Part shown: positions 49,981-58,785 of the stretch, piece after piece
Layout: every line of letters starts with the position of its first letter
Numbering within the stretch: position 1 is the first letter of the stretch
Source of the DNA: JBBQWS01 sp038210415
GTDB taxonomy: Bacteria; Actinomycetota; Actinomycetes; Prado026
Direction: 5' to 3'
NCBI GenBank assembly: GCA_038210415.1
Contig: JBBQWS010000011.1
Location: 8,880-72,879, forward strand
Length of the DNA: 64,000 nt
The notes under the pieces: generated by a model
Databases searched by the model: none
What the model was told of the DNA's origin: nothing
What the model saw: only the letters and a program-made list of their open reading frames with translations
Translations under genes and position numbers: made by a program

Positions 49981-49986
49981 TAGCGT
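49981..49986 (+). promoter_or_regulatory. Putative -10 box (TAGCGT) for the DUF881 gene
   Basis: TAGCGT ends 7 bases before ATG 49994 and there is no ribosome-binding site, which suggests a leaderless message. It lies in the 41-base gap to the divergent crgA. Confidence 0.4.
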
Positions 49987-49993
49987 AGACGAC

Positions 49994-50722
49994 ATGAACC
50001 CGGCTGCGAGGTGGCGACTCGGCGTGCCCGTCGTCTGCGCATTCGCCGGGCTGCTCATGGCCACCAGCGCGACCACCGCACACGGCACCGACCTGCGCTC
50101 CGATCGCCGGCTTGATCTCGCCGACCTGATCCGCGAGCAGGCCCGGCGGGCCGCCGTCGGCACCGACCAGGTGCAGCAGGTTCGCGACGAGGTCGACCGG
50201 CTGACCCAGCTCCGGGGCGCCGACGACGTACGCGTTCAGCAGGCCCGGGCGGAGGCTGACCGGTTGGCCGTGCTGGCCGGCCTGACCTCGGTCGTCGGGC
50301 CCGGCGTGACCGTCGCGCTCGACGACGCCCACCGAGACCCCGGTTCGCCGTTGCCCGCGGGAGTGTCCCCGGACGACCTGGTGATCCACCAGCAGGACGT
50401 TCAGGCCGTGGTCAACGCGATGTGGGCCGGCGGCGCCGAAGCGGTCGAGGTGATGGACCAGCGGCTGCTGTCGACCAGTGCGGTCCGGTGCGTCGGCAAC
50501 ACCTTGATCCTCGGCGGCCGGGTCTACTCGCCGCCGTTCACGATCGCCGCTGTCGGCAGTCCTGTCGCGCTGCGCAACGCCATCGACTCGGCGCCCGATC
50601 TGGTCAACCTGCGGCAGTGGGTCGACGCGGTCGGGCTGGGCTACTCCGTGGTGACGTCGCGAACCCTGACCGTCCCGGCGTACGCCGGCCCGTTGGCCCT
50701 CACCCACGCGAGGACCCCGTGA
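49994..50722 (+). CDS. DUF881 family protein (Rv0012-like)
   Basis: The 242-residue protein has a signal-anchor (residues 8-30, LGVPVVCAFAGLLMATSATT), a coiled-coil segment (about 40-95, DLADLIREQARRAAVGTDQV) and the DUF881 domain (SVVGPGVTVALDDA, VVNAMWAGGAEAVEVMDQRL, SPPFTIAAVG). It is extracytoplasmic. The family is found beside crgA and other division genes; the role is unknown. Its stop overlaps the next gene by 4 bases. Confidence 0.9.
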   Translation: MNPAARWRLGVPVVCAFAGLLMATSATTAHGTDLRSDRRLDLADLIREQARRAAVGTDQVQQVRDEVDRLTQLRGADDVRVQQARAEADRLAVLAGLTSVVGPGVTVALDDAHRDPGSPLPAGVSPDDLVIHQQDVQAVVNAMWAGGAEAVEVMDQRLLSTSAVRCVGNTLILGGRVYSPPFTIAAVGSPVALRNAIDSAPDLVNLRQWVDAVGLGYSVVTSRTLTVPAYAGPLALTHARTP

Positions 50723-50931
50723 CCGACGGTGGCGAGGTCGGCTCGATGCCGTCCTCCCTGTACGGCTGGCTGTGGAGCAAGCTGCCGGGCGGGCGCGCCC
50801 TGCATCTGGTCCTCGTGCTGCTGGCCGTTGCGGCTGTCGTGCTCGTGCTGTTCGGCTGGGTCTTCCCCTGGCTCGAGCCGCGACTGCCCTGGGTCGACGT
50901 CACCGTCGGCGGCCCGGGTACGGGAGGATGA
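50719..50931 (+). CDS. Small single-pass membrane protein (70 residues)
   Basis: This short gene is coupled to the DUF881 gene (GTGA overlap). The product has a central hydrophobic helix (LHLVLVLLAVAAVVLVLFGWVFPWL) and ends with a Trp/Pro/Gly-rich tail (LPWVDVTVGGPGTGG). Comparable small membrane proteins occur before trpG in other actinobacteria. No function is known; linkage suggests the divisome. Confidence 0.75.
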   Translation: MTDGGEVGSMPSSLYGWLWSKLPGGRALHLVLVLLAVAAVVLVLFGWVFPWLEPRLPWVDVTVGGPGTGG

Positions 50932-50935
50932 CCCG

Positions 50936-51619
50936 GTGACCGCGACCGCTCCCGCTGCTGCGACCGGACAGGTGCGCCCCCGCATCGACGGCAGGGCGCC
51001 CGTCCGGGTGCTCGTCGTCGACAACTACGACTCCTTCGTCTTCAACCTCGTGCAGTACCTCGCGCAGCTCGGCGCCCAGACCGTGGTCCTGCGCAACGAC
51101 GAGCTGACGCCCGCCGACGCCGACGAGTTCGACGGTGTGCTCCTGTCACCCGGGCCGGGCACGCCGCAGGAGGCCGGGGTCTGCATCGACCTGGTGCGGC
51201 ACGCGATGGGGCGGATCCCGCTGCTGGGGGTGTGCCTGGGTCACCAGGCCATCGCGGTCGCGTTCGGTGCGACGGTCGACCGCGCTCCCGAGCTGCTGCA
51301 CGGCAAGACCTCACTGGTGCACCACTCAGGCGAGGGAATCCTGGCCGGGCTCCCCGACCCGTTCACGGCCACCCGCTACCACTCGCTCGCCGTGCGGTCC
51401 GAGACCGTGCCGCCCGAGCTCGTGGTCACCGGTCACACCGACAGCGGTGTGATCATGGCGCTCCGGCACCGTGACCTCGACCTCGAGGGCGTGCAGTTCC
51501 ACCCGGAGTCGGTGCTCACGCAGGGCGGCCACCGCATGCTGGCCAACTGGCTGGTCCGGCTCGGCGACCCGACCGCCGTCGAGCGGTCGGCCGGGCTGGC
51601 CCCCGTGGTCAGCGCCTGA
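50936..51619 (+). CDS. Glutamine amidotransferase, TrpG/PabA type
   Basis: This class I glutaminase (227 residues from GTG 50936, GGGAGG upstream) feeds ammonia to anthranilate or aminodeoxychorismate synthase. The nucleophile is Cys100 in LGVCLGHQ; the His-Glu pair is in FHPESVL. Other family markers are DNYDSFVFNL and SPGPGTP. A 20-residue Ala/Pro lead precedes the domain. No trpE or pabB is nearby. Its position before pknB equals mycobacterial Rv0013, annotated trpG, but the folate role is equally possible. Confidence 0.92.
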   Translation: MTATAPAAATGQVRPRIDGRAPVRVLVVDNYDSFVFNLVQYLAQLGAQTVVLRNDELTPADADEFDGVLLSPGPGTPQEAGVCIDLVRHAMGRIPLLGVCLGHQAIAVAFGATVDRAPELLHGKTSLVHHSGEGILAGLPDPFTATRYHSLAVRSETVPPELVVTGHTDSGVIMALRHRDLDLEGVQFHPESVLTQGGHRMLANWLVRLGDPTAVERSAGLAPVVSA

Positions 51620-51628
51620 CCGGTCCGG

Positions 51629-53401
51629 TCAGGGGGTCGGCGAGATGCTGGGCGACGGCGAGATGCTCGGGCTCGGCGGCGGGCTCGGTGGTGCCACGGC
51701 CACGGTGATCGTGACGATCTTCCCCTGCTCGAGCAGGGTCCCGCTGGGCGGGGTCTGGGTGATCACGGTGCCCGGGGCGAACGCGTCGGTCTGCTGCTTG
51801 CTCACGTTGACCTTGAAGCCGGCGTTGGTCAGCGCCCCCTCTGCGTCGGCCTGCGCGAGGCCGACGACCTTCGGAACCGCAACCTTGCCGCTGGAGATGG
51901 TGAGGTTCACCGGTGTGCCCTTGGGCACCTGCGTGCCCTCGGCCGGGCTGACCGCGAGCACCTGCCCGGCCACCTGGTCGGAGTCCTTGAGTGTGATCGT
52001 GCCGTTGGTCAGTCCGGCGGCGCTGAGCGCGGTGAGTGCCTGATCCTTGGTGAGGCCCACGAGGATCGGCACGCGCACCTTCTCCGGACCGCCCGACAAC
52101 GTGAGGTCGACGGGTGTGCCCTTGGCCACCTTCGCGCCCGAGGTCGGGTCCTGGTTGATGACGGTGCCGATCGGCTTGTCGCTGGTCTCGGTTCGCTCGA
52201 CGCCCTCCTTCAGCCCGCGTTCGGTGAGCTGGGCCACGGCGACGTTCTTGACCAGCCCCGCGAGTTGAGGCACGACGACCTGCTCCCCTGTGCTGTCGAA
52301 GAGGCCGCGACCGAGGAAGAACGCCAGCGCCAGCGCGGCGACCACGCCGACCGCCAGCAGGGCGTACCAGCCGTTGCGCGACTGGTCGGGCGGCGGCAGC
52401 TCTCGGGCCGGAGCGACGGTGGTGCTGATCGGTGTGATCAGCTGGGTGCGGTCGGCGTCGCCCTCGGTGACGAGCGCCGGAGCGAGCGGCTCCCCCGCGC
52501 CGATCCGCTGGATGTCGGCGCGCATGTCGATGGCCGACTGGTAGCGCTCGCCGGGGCTCTTGGCGAGGGCCCGCATCACCAGGGCGTCGCACGCGAGAGG
52601 CACGTCGGGGTTGACCCGCGAGGGTGGCGGGGCGGTCTCGCGGACGTGCTGGTACGCGACCGAGACCGGTGAGTCGCCGACGAACGGCGGCCGTCCGCAG
52701 AGCAGCTCGTAGAGCATGCAGCCCACGGAGTACAGGTCGCTGCGTGCGTCGACTAGCTCGCCGCGCGCCTGTTCCGGTGAGAGGTACTGCGCCGTACCCA
52801 GGACGGCCGAGGTCTGGGTCATGGTGGCGGCACTGTCGGCGATGGCCCGGGCGATGCCGAAGTCCATCACCTTGACCTCGCCGGCCCGGTTGAGCATGAC
52901 GTTGCCGGGCTTGATGTCGCGGTGGATGATGCCGTGCCGGTGCGAGTAGTCCAGCGCGGCCAGGGTGCCGTCGGTGATCTCCAGGGCACGCTCCGGCAGG
53001 AACCGGTGCCCCGATCGCAGCATGTCGCGCAGAGTGGTGCCGTCGACGAACTCCATCACGATGTACGGCACGGCGACACCGCTGACGTCGGTCTCGCCGG
53101 TGTCGTACACCGCCACGATGTTGGGGTGGTTCAGCGACGCGGAGGCTTGTGCCTCACGCCGGAACCTCGCCTGGAACGAGGGGTCGCGGGCGAGGTCGGT
53201 GCGCAGCAGCTTGACCGCGACACGGCGGCCCAGGCGCAGGTCACGACCGACGTGGACCTCGGCCATGCCGCCCCGGCCGATCACCTCGCCGAGCTCGTAC
53301 CGTCCGCCGAGCCGTCGGGGCTCGTCCATGCGCGTCTCCTCGGGGCCGTCGCTGTCGCTGGTGCCGCTCGTGCCGTCGGTCGAGCCCGTTCCGTCAGTCA
53401 T
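51629..53401 (-). CDS. pknB: Serine/threonine protein kinase PknB with three PASTA domains
   Basis: PknB senses cell-wall fragments and phosphorylates growth and division proteins. The kinase domain (about 35-295) has GRGGMAEV, Lys64 in VAVKLL, Asp162 in HRDIKPGN, MDFGIA at 179-184 and the activation-loop T-X-T (T195, T197). One helix (345-365) leads to three PASTA repeats (about 375-438, 440-503, 504-568) and a Pro/Ser tail with PSISPSPSISPTP. Mycobacterial PknB has four PASTA repeats. ATG 53401 has GAGAGGA upstream. It ends the operon from fhaA. Confidence 0.96.
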   Translation of the reverse strand: MTDGTGSTDGTSGTSDSDGPEETRMDEPRRLGGRYELGEVIGRGGMAEVHVGRDLRLGRRVAVKLLRTDLARDPSFQARFRREAQASASLNHPNIVAVYDTGETDVSGVAVPYIVMEFVDGTTLRDMLRSGHRFLPERALEITDGTLAALDYSHRHGIIHRDIKPGNVMLNRAGEVKVMDFGIARAIADSAATMTQTSAVLGTAQYLSPEQARGELVDARSDLYSVGCMLYELLCGRPPFVGDSPVSVAYQHVRETAPPPSRVNPDVPLACDALVMRALAKSPGERYQSAIDMRADIQRIGAGEPLAPALVTEGDADRTQLITPISTTVAPARELPPPDQSRNGWYALLAVGVVAALALAFFLGRGLFDSTGEQVVVPQLAGLVKNVAVAQLTERGLKEGVERTETSDKPIGTVINQDPTSGAKVAKGTPVDLTLSGGPEKVRVPILVGLTKDQALTALSAAGLTNGTITLKDSDQVAGQVLAVSPAEGTQVPKGTPVNLTISSGKVAVPKVVGLAQADAEGALTNAGFKVNVSKQQTDAFAPGTVITQTPPSGTLLEQGKIVTITVAVAPPSPPPSPSISPSPSISPTP

Positions 53402-53420
53402 CCGACATCCTCTCGTGCCT

Positions 53421-54878
53421 TCATCGACCGAGCACCGCCTGCATGACTGCTCTTGCCACGGGGGCCGCGAGCCGGCCGCCGGAGATCTCCCCGTCGTTGG
53501 GGGCGCCCTCGATCACGACGGCGACTGCCACCTGGGCGTCGTCGGCGGGCGCGAACGACACGAACCACGCGTCGGCCGGGCGGCCGGGAACGGTCTGGGC
53601 GGTGCCTGTCTTGCCGGCGACCCGAATCCCGGGGATCGCGGCGTTGCGGCCCGTCCCGTTCTCGACGACCCCGACCATCATGTCGGTGACGACCTGGGCC
53701 ACCGCGGCGGTGACCGCCTGGCCGAACTCCTCGGCGCGCGCCGTCGTCAGGATCGCGAGGTCGGGCCCGCGCACCTCCTGCACGAGGTACGGGCGGTTGA
53801 CGATGCCGCGGTTGGCGACACCGGCGCCGACCATGGCCATCTGCAGGGCGGTGGACCGCACGTCGAACTGCCCGATCGCGACCTGGGCCGACTGCGGCGC
53901 GTTGACGTCGGTCGGGAACCGGCTCGTGGCCGCGGTCATCGGCACCTGGAAGGAGTTGTTGAAGCCGAAGCCCTCGGCCTGGGTGCGGATGGTCTCGCCG
54001 CCGAGGGCGATGCCGACGTTCGCGAAGGCCGTGTTGCACGAGATCGCCAGCGCCTCGGCGAGCGTGACCTTGCCGTTGCCGCAGGGCCGGCGGTTGTAGT
54101 TGGACAAGGTGGTGGTCGTCCCCGGCAGGGTGATCTTGGCCGGAGCGTCGATCAGTGTCGTGGGGGTGAACTTGCCGCTCGACAGTGCTGCGGAGAGCGT
54201 CACGATCTTGAACGTCGATCCCGGGGGGTAGACCTCGGCGAGCGGCCGGTTCAGCATCGGGTTCGCCGGGTCGGTCGTGTACGTGTTCCACGCCTTGCGC
54301 TCGACGGCCGGGTCCAGGCTGGCCAGGAGGTTCGGGTCGAACGACGGCGTCGACACCAGGGCGAGGATCGCGCCGGTGGCCGGCTGGATCGCGACGACCG
54401 CGCCCTTCATCCCCCGCATCGCTGCGGCAGCCGCGGCCTGCGCCTTGGGGTTGATCGTCAGCAGCACGCTGCCGCCCTTGACGGTGCGTCCGGCGACCAG
54501 GTCCGACAGGTTCTGCAGCGCGAAACGCGGGTCGGAGCCGGACAGCACGTCGTTCTCGGCCCGCTCGATGCCGGTGCGTCCGTAGATCAGCGAGTAGTAG
54601 CCGGTCGCCGGTGCGTACAGCGGCCCGTTGGCGTAGGTGCGGACGTACCGCAGCTGACCGGACCCCAGCTTCGACGACGCGACCGGCTTGCCACCGCCGA
54701 GGATCGGCCCGCGCTCGCGGGCGTACTCCTTGATGACGTTGCGGTTGTTGCCGGGTCGGCCGGCGAGGTCGTTGGCCCGGCCCACCTGCACGACGTTGAG
54801 GTTGACCAGCAAGGCGAGGAACAGCAGTGCCGCCACGACTGCCAGGCGGCGGATCGTGCCCGCCATGCTCCCGGTCAC
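53421..54878 (-). CDS. pbpA: Penicillin-binding protein PbpA (class B transpeptidase)
   Basis: This transpeptidase cross-links peptidoglycan together with RodA. The 485 residues contain an N-terminal membrane anchor (about 10-30), the linker domain and the catalytic motifs SXXK (STFK, 221-224), SXN (SCN in AISCNTAF) and KTG (AGKTGTAQ). GTG 54878 overlaps the rodA stop by 4 bases; ATG 54866 is possible. pknB follows directly after 19 bases; no pknA gene lies between. Confidence 0.96.
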   Translation of the reverse strand: MTGSMAGTIRRLAVVAALLFLALLVNLNVVQVGRANDLAGRPGNNRNVIKEYARERGPILGGGKPVASSKLGSGQLRYVRTYANGPLYAPATGYYSLIYGRTGIERAENDVLSGSDPRFALQNLSDLVAGRTVKGGSVLLTINPKAQAAAAAAMRGMKGAVVAIQPATGAILALVSTPSFDPNLLASLDPAVERKAWNTYTTDPANPMLNRPLAEVYPPGSTFKIVTLSAALSSGKFTPTTLIDAPAKITLPGTTTTLSNYNRRPCGNGKVTLAEALAISCNTAFANVGIALGGETIRTQAEGFGFNNSFQVPMTAATSRFPTDVNAPQSAQVAIGQFDVRSTALQMAMVGAGVANRGIVNRPYLVQEVRGPDLAILTTARAEEFGQAVTAAVAQVVTDMMVGVVENGTGRNAAIPGIRVAGKTGTAQTVPGRPADAWFVSFAPADDAQVAVAVVIEGAPNDGEISGGRLAAPVARAVMQAVLGR

Positions 54879-56251
54879 AGCGAGATCACCTGCGTCATCG
54901 CCTGGTCGCCGACCACGACCGGCAACGGTTGCGGCCGCGCGGCTGAGTCACTGATCCGCAGCAGCAGCCCGATGACCATCCAGTTCGCGACGAGCGACGA
55001 GCCCCCGGCGGAGAGGAATGGCGTGGTGAGGCCGGTGAGCGGGATCAGACCGCTGACGCCGCCGACGACGATGAACACCTGGAGCGCCATGACGAAGGCG
55101 AGCCCGGTGGCCAGAAGTCGACCGAAGACGTCGCGGGCCGCCAGCGCCGTGCGCAGACCGCGCGCCACGATGATCGCGTACAGGACCAGCAGGGCCATCA
55201 GCCCGGTGAGGCCCAGCTCCTCGCCGACCGTCGAGATGATGAAGTCGGACTTCGCGTACGGGACGAGGTCGGGGGTGCCGCGGCCGATACCGGTGCCGAG
55301 GATGCCGCCGTCGGCCATGCCGTACAGGCTCTGCACGACCTGGTAGCCCTGGCCGCCAGGGTCGGCGAACGGGTGCAGCCAGACGTCGACGCGTACGCGC
55401 ACGTGGGCGAACAGGTAGTAGCCGACCGTCGAGCCGAGCAGGAACAGCGCGCCGCCGATGACCGGCCAGCCGCGGCGGCCGGTGGCGACGTAGAGCAGGG
55501 CGACGAACAGGCCGAAGAACAGCAACGAGGTGCCGAGGTCCTTCTCGAACACGAGCACTCCGAGGCTGACCAGCCACGCGACGATGATCGGCCCCAGGTC
55601 GCGTCCGCGGGGCACGTCGACGCCCAGGACCCGGGTGCGCACCACGGCAAGCGCATCGCGCTTCACGGTGAGGTAGCCGGCGAAGAACACGGCCAGGGCG
55701 ATCTTGGCGACCTCGGACGGCTGGAACGAGAATCCCAGGGCCCGCACCCAGATCCGGGCCCCGTTGATGGTCACCCCGAGGCCGGGCACCAGCGGCGCAA
55801 CGAGCAGCGCGAGCCCGACAAACATCGCGGTGTAGGTGAACCGCTGAAGCTGTCTCGGGTCGCGCACCGCGGCGAGCACGACGACCATCAGCACCACGGC
55901 GAGGGCCGTCCAGAGCAGCTGGGTCGGCGCCGTGGCCTTGGGCAGGTCCTTGCCCGCTGCGACGGCCTTCTTCGCGGCTGCGACGTCCAGCCGGTGGATC
56001 ATGGCCAGGCCGAGCCCGTTGATGGCCACGGCCACGGGCAGGAGCACCTGGTCGGAGTACGGCGCCAGCCAGCGCACCGCCGCGTGCGCGACCAGCGCCC
56101 CGCCTGCAGTCATCGCTGTGAAGCCGCCGAACCCTTGGGGCAGTCGGCCGTCGGTGGCCCAGCCGACCTGCGCGTACGCGAGCAGCCCGACCGCGAGAGC
56201 GGGCACGAGCAGCAACAGCTCGGGGATGCGCTTCGGCCGGAGGGTGGTCAT
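54875..56251 (-). CDS. rodA: Peptidoglycan polymerase RodA (SEDS family)
   Basis: RodA polymerises glycan strands from lipid II. The 458 residues form about 12 membrane segments. SEDS landmarks include FSFQPSEVAKIALAVFFAGY, VFEKDLGTSLLFFGLF and the C-terminal TGLTTPFLSAGGSSLVANW. ATG 56251 is chosen because it overlaps the pstP stop (ATGA) and precedes the first helix. It partners with PbpA encoded next. Confidence 0.96.
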   Translation of the reverse strand: MTTLRPKRIPELLLLVPALAVGLLAYAQVGWATDGRLPQGFGGFTAMTAGGALVAHAAVRWLAPYSDQVLLPVAVAINGLGLAMIHRLDVAAAKKAVAAGKDLPKATAPTQLLWTALAVVLMVVVLAAVRDPRQLQRFTYTAMFVGLALLVAPLVPGLGVTINGARIWVRALGFSFQPSEVAKIALAVFFAGYLTVKRDALAVVRTRVLGVDVPRGRDLGPIIVAWLVSLGVLVFEKDLGTSLLFFGLFVALLYVATGRRGWPVIGGALFLLGSTVGYYLFAHVRVRVDVWLHPFADPGGQGYQVVQSLYGMADGGILGTGIGRGTPDLVPYAKSDFIISTVGEELGLTGLMALLVLYAIIVARGLRTALAARDVFGRLLATGLAFVMALQVFIVVGGVSGLIPLTGLTTPFLSAGGSSLVANWMVIGLLLRISDSAARPQPLPVVVGDQAMTQVISL

Positions 56252-57501
56252 CCGGACACCACGGGTGCGCCCGGACAGCCGTCCGGGATCGGGAGGCGTG
56301 CGCAGGCCTGGGCCTCCAGGCGCAGCGTGTCCAGAATCGTCCGCGCGTGCTCCAGGCTGTCGGCCTGGATGGTGGCGCCGAGCTGCTGTCGCGCGAAGTC
56401 CGGCAGGGTGGCGGGATCGATCCCGCTGGGCTCGACCACCCGCGAGAGGCTGTGCCCGAACACCTGCTGGTGCACGCCCTGGTAGATCGCCACCTCGTTG
56501 CCCGACACTCCGACGTAGTACTGCGACTGTGACCAGCGGTAGCCGCCGAACGCGGCCAGCCCGAGGAGTGCGGCCAGCACCAGAAGCAGCGGGCCGAAGA
56601 CCCGGAGCCGTCGGGCGCGGGTCACCGGCTCGGCAGCGGCGTCGACGTCGGTCCCGTCGGTGGCGGGGGGCTCGGTCGCGGCGGCCTCGGGGTCGTCGGG
56701 CGACGACTCGGTCGGTAGCTCGAGCTCGCGATCGGCAGCCGCACCGACGACGACCGGGTCGGCCTCTGCGGTGTCGGTGTCGGTCAGGTCGGCCACGATG
56801 CAGGTGACGTTGTCCGGCGCACCGCCGCGCAGTGCGAGGTCGACCAGGGTGCGTGCCGACTCGTCGGGTGTGCCCACCGACAGCACGTCGCACAGCGTCG
56901 CCTCGGACACGACGCTCGAGAGCCCGTCGCTGCACAGGAGGTAGCGATCACCGTCGCGCGGGGTCCGCAGGACGATGTCGGGCTCGACCTCGACCCGCCC
57001 GTCGAGCGCCTGCAGCAACATGTTGCGCTGCGGATGATTGCCCGCGTCGGCGCGGCTGATCCGGCCCTGGTCGATCAGCGACTGCACGAACGTCTGGTCG
57101 TGGGTGACCTGCTCGAGGACGCCGTCGCGCAGCAGGTAGCCGCGCGAGTCGCCGACCTGCGCGATAGTCACGCGGTCGCCGAGCTGCAGCAGCAAGGTCA
57201 TGGTGGTGCCCATGCCTTCGAGCTCGGGCCGGTCGTCGATCAGCCGGCGCAGCTCGTCGCCGGCCCGGGAGACCGCGTCGCGGATCAGCGCAGCCGGGTC
57301 GACGCTGTCGTGCTCGGCCGTGACCGCGAGGGCGTCGACGACCGTACGCAGCGCGATCGTGCTGGCCACCTCGCCGAACGCCGCTCCGCCCATGCCGTCG
57401 GTGACCGCGAGCAGGTGCGGCCCGGCGTACCCGGAGTCCTCGTTGCCGCTGCGCACCATCCCGACGTGGGAGGTGGCGGCGAAGTCGAGTCGCAGGGCCA
57501 T
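56248..57501 (-). CDS. pstP: Serine/threonine protein phosphatase PstP (PP2C family)
   Basis: PstP reverses PknB phosphorylation. The PP2C domain (about 1-240) has the metal-binding aspartates in RSGNEDSGY, VTDGMGG, LLCSDGLS and GAPDNVT. A Pro/Asp-rich linker with charged residues leads to one membrane helix (about 300-322, LRVFGPLLLVLAALLGLAAFGG) and a small outer domain. The 417 residues are somewhat short of the mycobacterial protein. It lies 6 bases after fhaB. Confidence 0.96.
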   Translation of the reverse strand: MALRLDFAATSHVGMVRSGNEDSGYAGPHLLAVTDGMGGAAFGEVASTIALRTVVDALAVTAEHDSVDPAALIRDAVSRAGDELRRLIDDRPELEGMGTTMTLLLQLGDRVTIAQVGDSRGYLLRDGVLEQVTHDQTFVQSLIDQGRISRADAGNHPQRNMLLQALDGRVEVEPDIVLRTPRDGDRYLLCSDGLSSVVSEATLCDVLSVGTPDESARTLVDLALRGGAPDNVTCIVADLTDTDTAEADPVVVGAAADRELELPTESSPDDPEAAATEPPATDGTDVDAAAEPVTRARRLRVFGPLLLVLAALLGLAAFGGYRWSQSQYYVGVSGNEVAIYQGVHQQVFGHSLSRVVEPSGIDPATLPDFARQQLGATIQADSLEHARTILDTLRLEAQACARLPIPDGCPGAPVVSG

Positions 57502-57507
57502 GCGGGC

Positions 57508-58017
57508 CTACTTCCGCAGCTCGAGCAGCGTCTTGCCGATGCGGACGGGAGTCCCCGGCGGGATCGCCATGGGTGCCGACAGCCGGCTCTTGCCGAGGTA
57601 GGTGCCGTTCGTCGACCCGAGGTCCTCGACCACCCACGCACCTTCGTGCGGGTAGAGCCGGGCGTGCCGACCGGAGACATAGTCGTCGTCGAGGACCACA
57701 GTGTTCTCCGGGGCCCGGCCTACGGTGATCGGTGTGGCACCGAGCTCGATCGTGGTGCCGTCGTGCGAGCCGCCGGTGACTACGAGGTGCCGCGGGGCGC
57801 CGCGTCGAGGCTTGGCGGGCTTGGCCGCCTTGTCGGGGGTGGTTGGCGTTTCGGGCTTCGCTGCCTTGCCGACCTTGGCCGCCTTGACCGGCTTGGGCGT
57901 CTTGGCCCGGCGGCGGGCGAACAGGTCGCTGCGCATCGTGGTGGCTACGAACAGGACGAGCAGCCACAGCAGCGCCAGGAACCCGACCTGGATCAGCTTG
58001 AGGGTCAGCTCGGACAT
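57508..58017 (-). CDS. fhaB: FHA domain protein FhaB (FipA-like)
   Basis: FhaB binds phosphothreonine made by PknB and helps division. ATG 58017 gives 169 residues: one N-terminal membrane helix (residues 8-28, LIQVGFLALLWLLVLFVATT), a linker rich in Lys/Pro/Ala repeats (about 38-75, e.g. KVGKAAKPETP) and the FHA domain (about 85-165) with ITVGRAPENTV, VSGRHARL and GSTNGTYL. The phosphopeptide-binding Arg, Ser and Asn are present. fhaA precedes it by 4 bases. Confidence 0.95.
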   Translation of the reverse strand: MSELTLKLIQVGFLALLWLLVLFVATTMRSDLFARRRAKTPKPVKAAKVGKAAKPETPTTPDKAAKPAKPRRGAPRHLVVTGGSHDGTTIELGATPITVGRAPENTVVLDDDYVSGRHARLYPHEGAWVVEDLGSTNGTYLGKSRLSAPMAIPPGTPVRIGKTLLELRK

Positions 58018-58021
58018 CGGG

Positions 58022-58714
58022 TCAGCCGCCGAACCGGAAGACCAGCGCGAGCGCTCCGATGCCGATGCGCGCACCGTCGTAGATCTCGGCCGACGTCACC
58101 CGCTCACCATCGACGAACGTCCCGTTGGTCGAACCGAGGTCGGTGATGCGCGGCGGGTCAGACAGGACGATCTCGGCGTGCCGGCGTGAGACGCCGGGGT
58201 CGTCCAGCCGCAGGTCGGCCTCAGCGCCGCGGCCCAGCACGGTGTGCTGTCGGGTGAGCGCCAGGGTCGTGTGGCCGAACTCGAGGGCGGCTGATCGCGC
58301 CGCGGGCGGGTTGGCCGCCGCGTCTGCGCCGGCAGCGGGTTCGCCCGGGGCGACCTGGCTACGGATCCGGAACACCCCGGTGTCGAGGTCGTCGACCAGC
58401 TCGAGCCGGACGCTGACCGGACCGACGAACTGGTACCGCTGCTCGGCCGCGTGCTCCTGCACCATGGCGGCAAGCTCGGCGCCCAGCGGCTCCTCGTACA
58501 TCCAGAGCCGGTCGTGGTCGTGCGAACCCAGCTCGACGACGAACTCGTTGGGGACCATGGTGCGGTCACGGGTCACGATGGCGGCCCGGTCGTCGCACTC
58601 GCGCTGGAGCGCGGCAGCGATCTCGACCGGCTGCACTTCGGACTTGAACGCCTTGGCGAACGCACCGCTCACCAGTCGGTCCAGCCGCCGCTCGAAGCGG
58701 TCCATGACTCCCAC
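58022..58714 (-). CDS. fhaA: FhaA: DUF3662 and FHA domain protein
   Basis: FhaA binds the phosphorylated MviN pseudokinase and restrains peptidoglycan synthesis in mycobacteria. GTG 58714 gives 230 residues starting VGVMDRFERRLDRLV, the family N-terminus; TACCAT lies 7 bases upstream. The DUF3662 domain covers about 1-115 (KSEVQPVEIAAALQRECDD). A short Ala/Pro linker leads to the FHA domain (about 150-230: VLGRGAEADLRL, VSRRHAEIV, GSTNGTFV). The linker is much shorter than in mycobacteria, where FhaA exceeds 500 residues. First gene of the kinase operon. Confidence 0.94.
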   Translation of the reverse strand: MGVMDRFERRLDRLVSGAFAKAFKSEVQPVEIAAALQRECDDRAAIVTRDRTMVPNEFVVELGSHDHDRLWMYEEPLGAELAAMVQEHAAEQRYQFVGPVSVRLELVDDLDTGVFRIRSQVAPGEPAAGADAAANPPAARSAALEFGHTTLALTRQHTVLGRGAEADLRLDDPGVSRRHAEIVLSDPPRITDLGSTNGTFVDGERVTSAEIYDGARIGIGALALVFRFGG

Positions 58715-58721
58715 GTCAGCG

Positions 58722-58727
58722 ATGGTA
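58722..58727 (-). promoter_or_regulatory. Putative -10 box (TACCAT) of the fhaA-pknB operon
   Basis: On the minus strand TACCAT ends 7 bases before GTG 58714. The message for the whole kinase, phosphatase and RodA/PbpA operon is predicted to be leaderless. No clear -35 box is visible. Confidence 0.45.
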
Positions 58728-58769
58728 TCCGGGCCGTTCGCCGGCCCCGGGCGGCGCCGCGCCCCGTGG

Positions 58770-58775
58770 TAGCCT
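58770..58775 (+). promoter_or_regulatory. Putative -10 box (TAGCCT) of tRNA-Leu
   Basis: TAGCCT lies 10 bases before the tRNA 5' end, suiting a start a few bases upstream of the mature tRNA. A -35 element was not recognised in the GC-rich sequence before it. Confidence 0.4.
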
Positions 58776-58785
58776 GCTCGGGCTC

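Noticed and set aside
52965..55346. A 793-residue plus-strand frame opposite pknB, pbpA and rodA
   Set aside because: Antisense of three well-supported genes.
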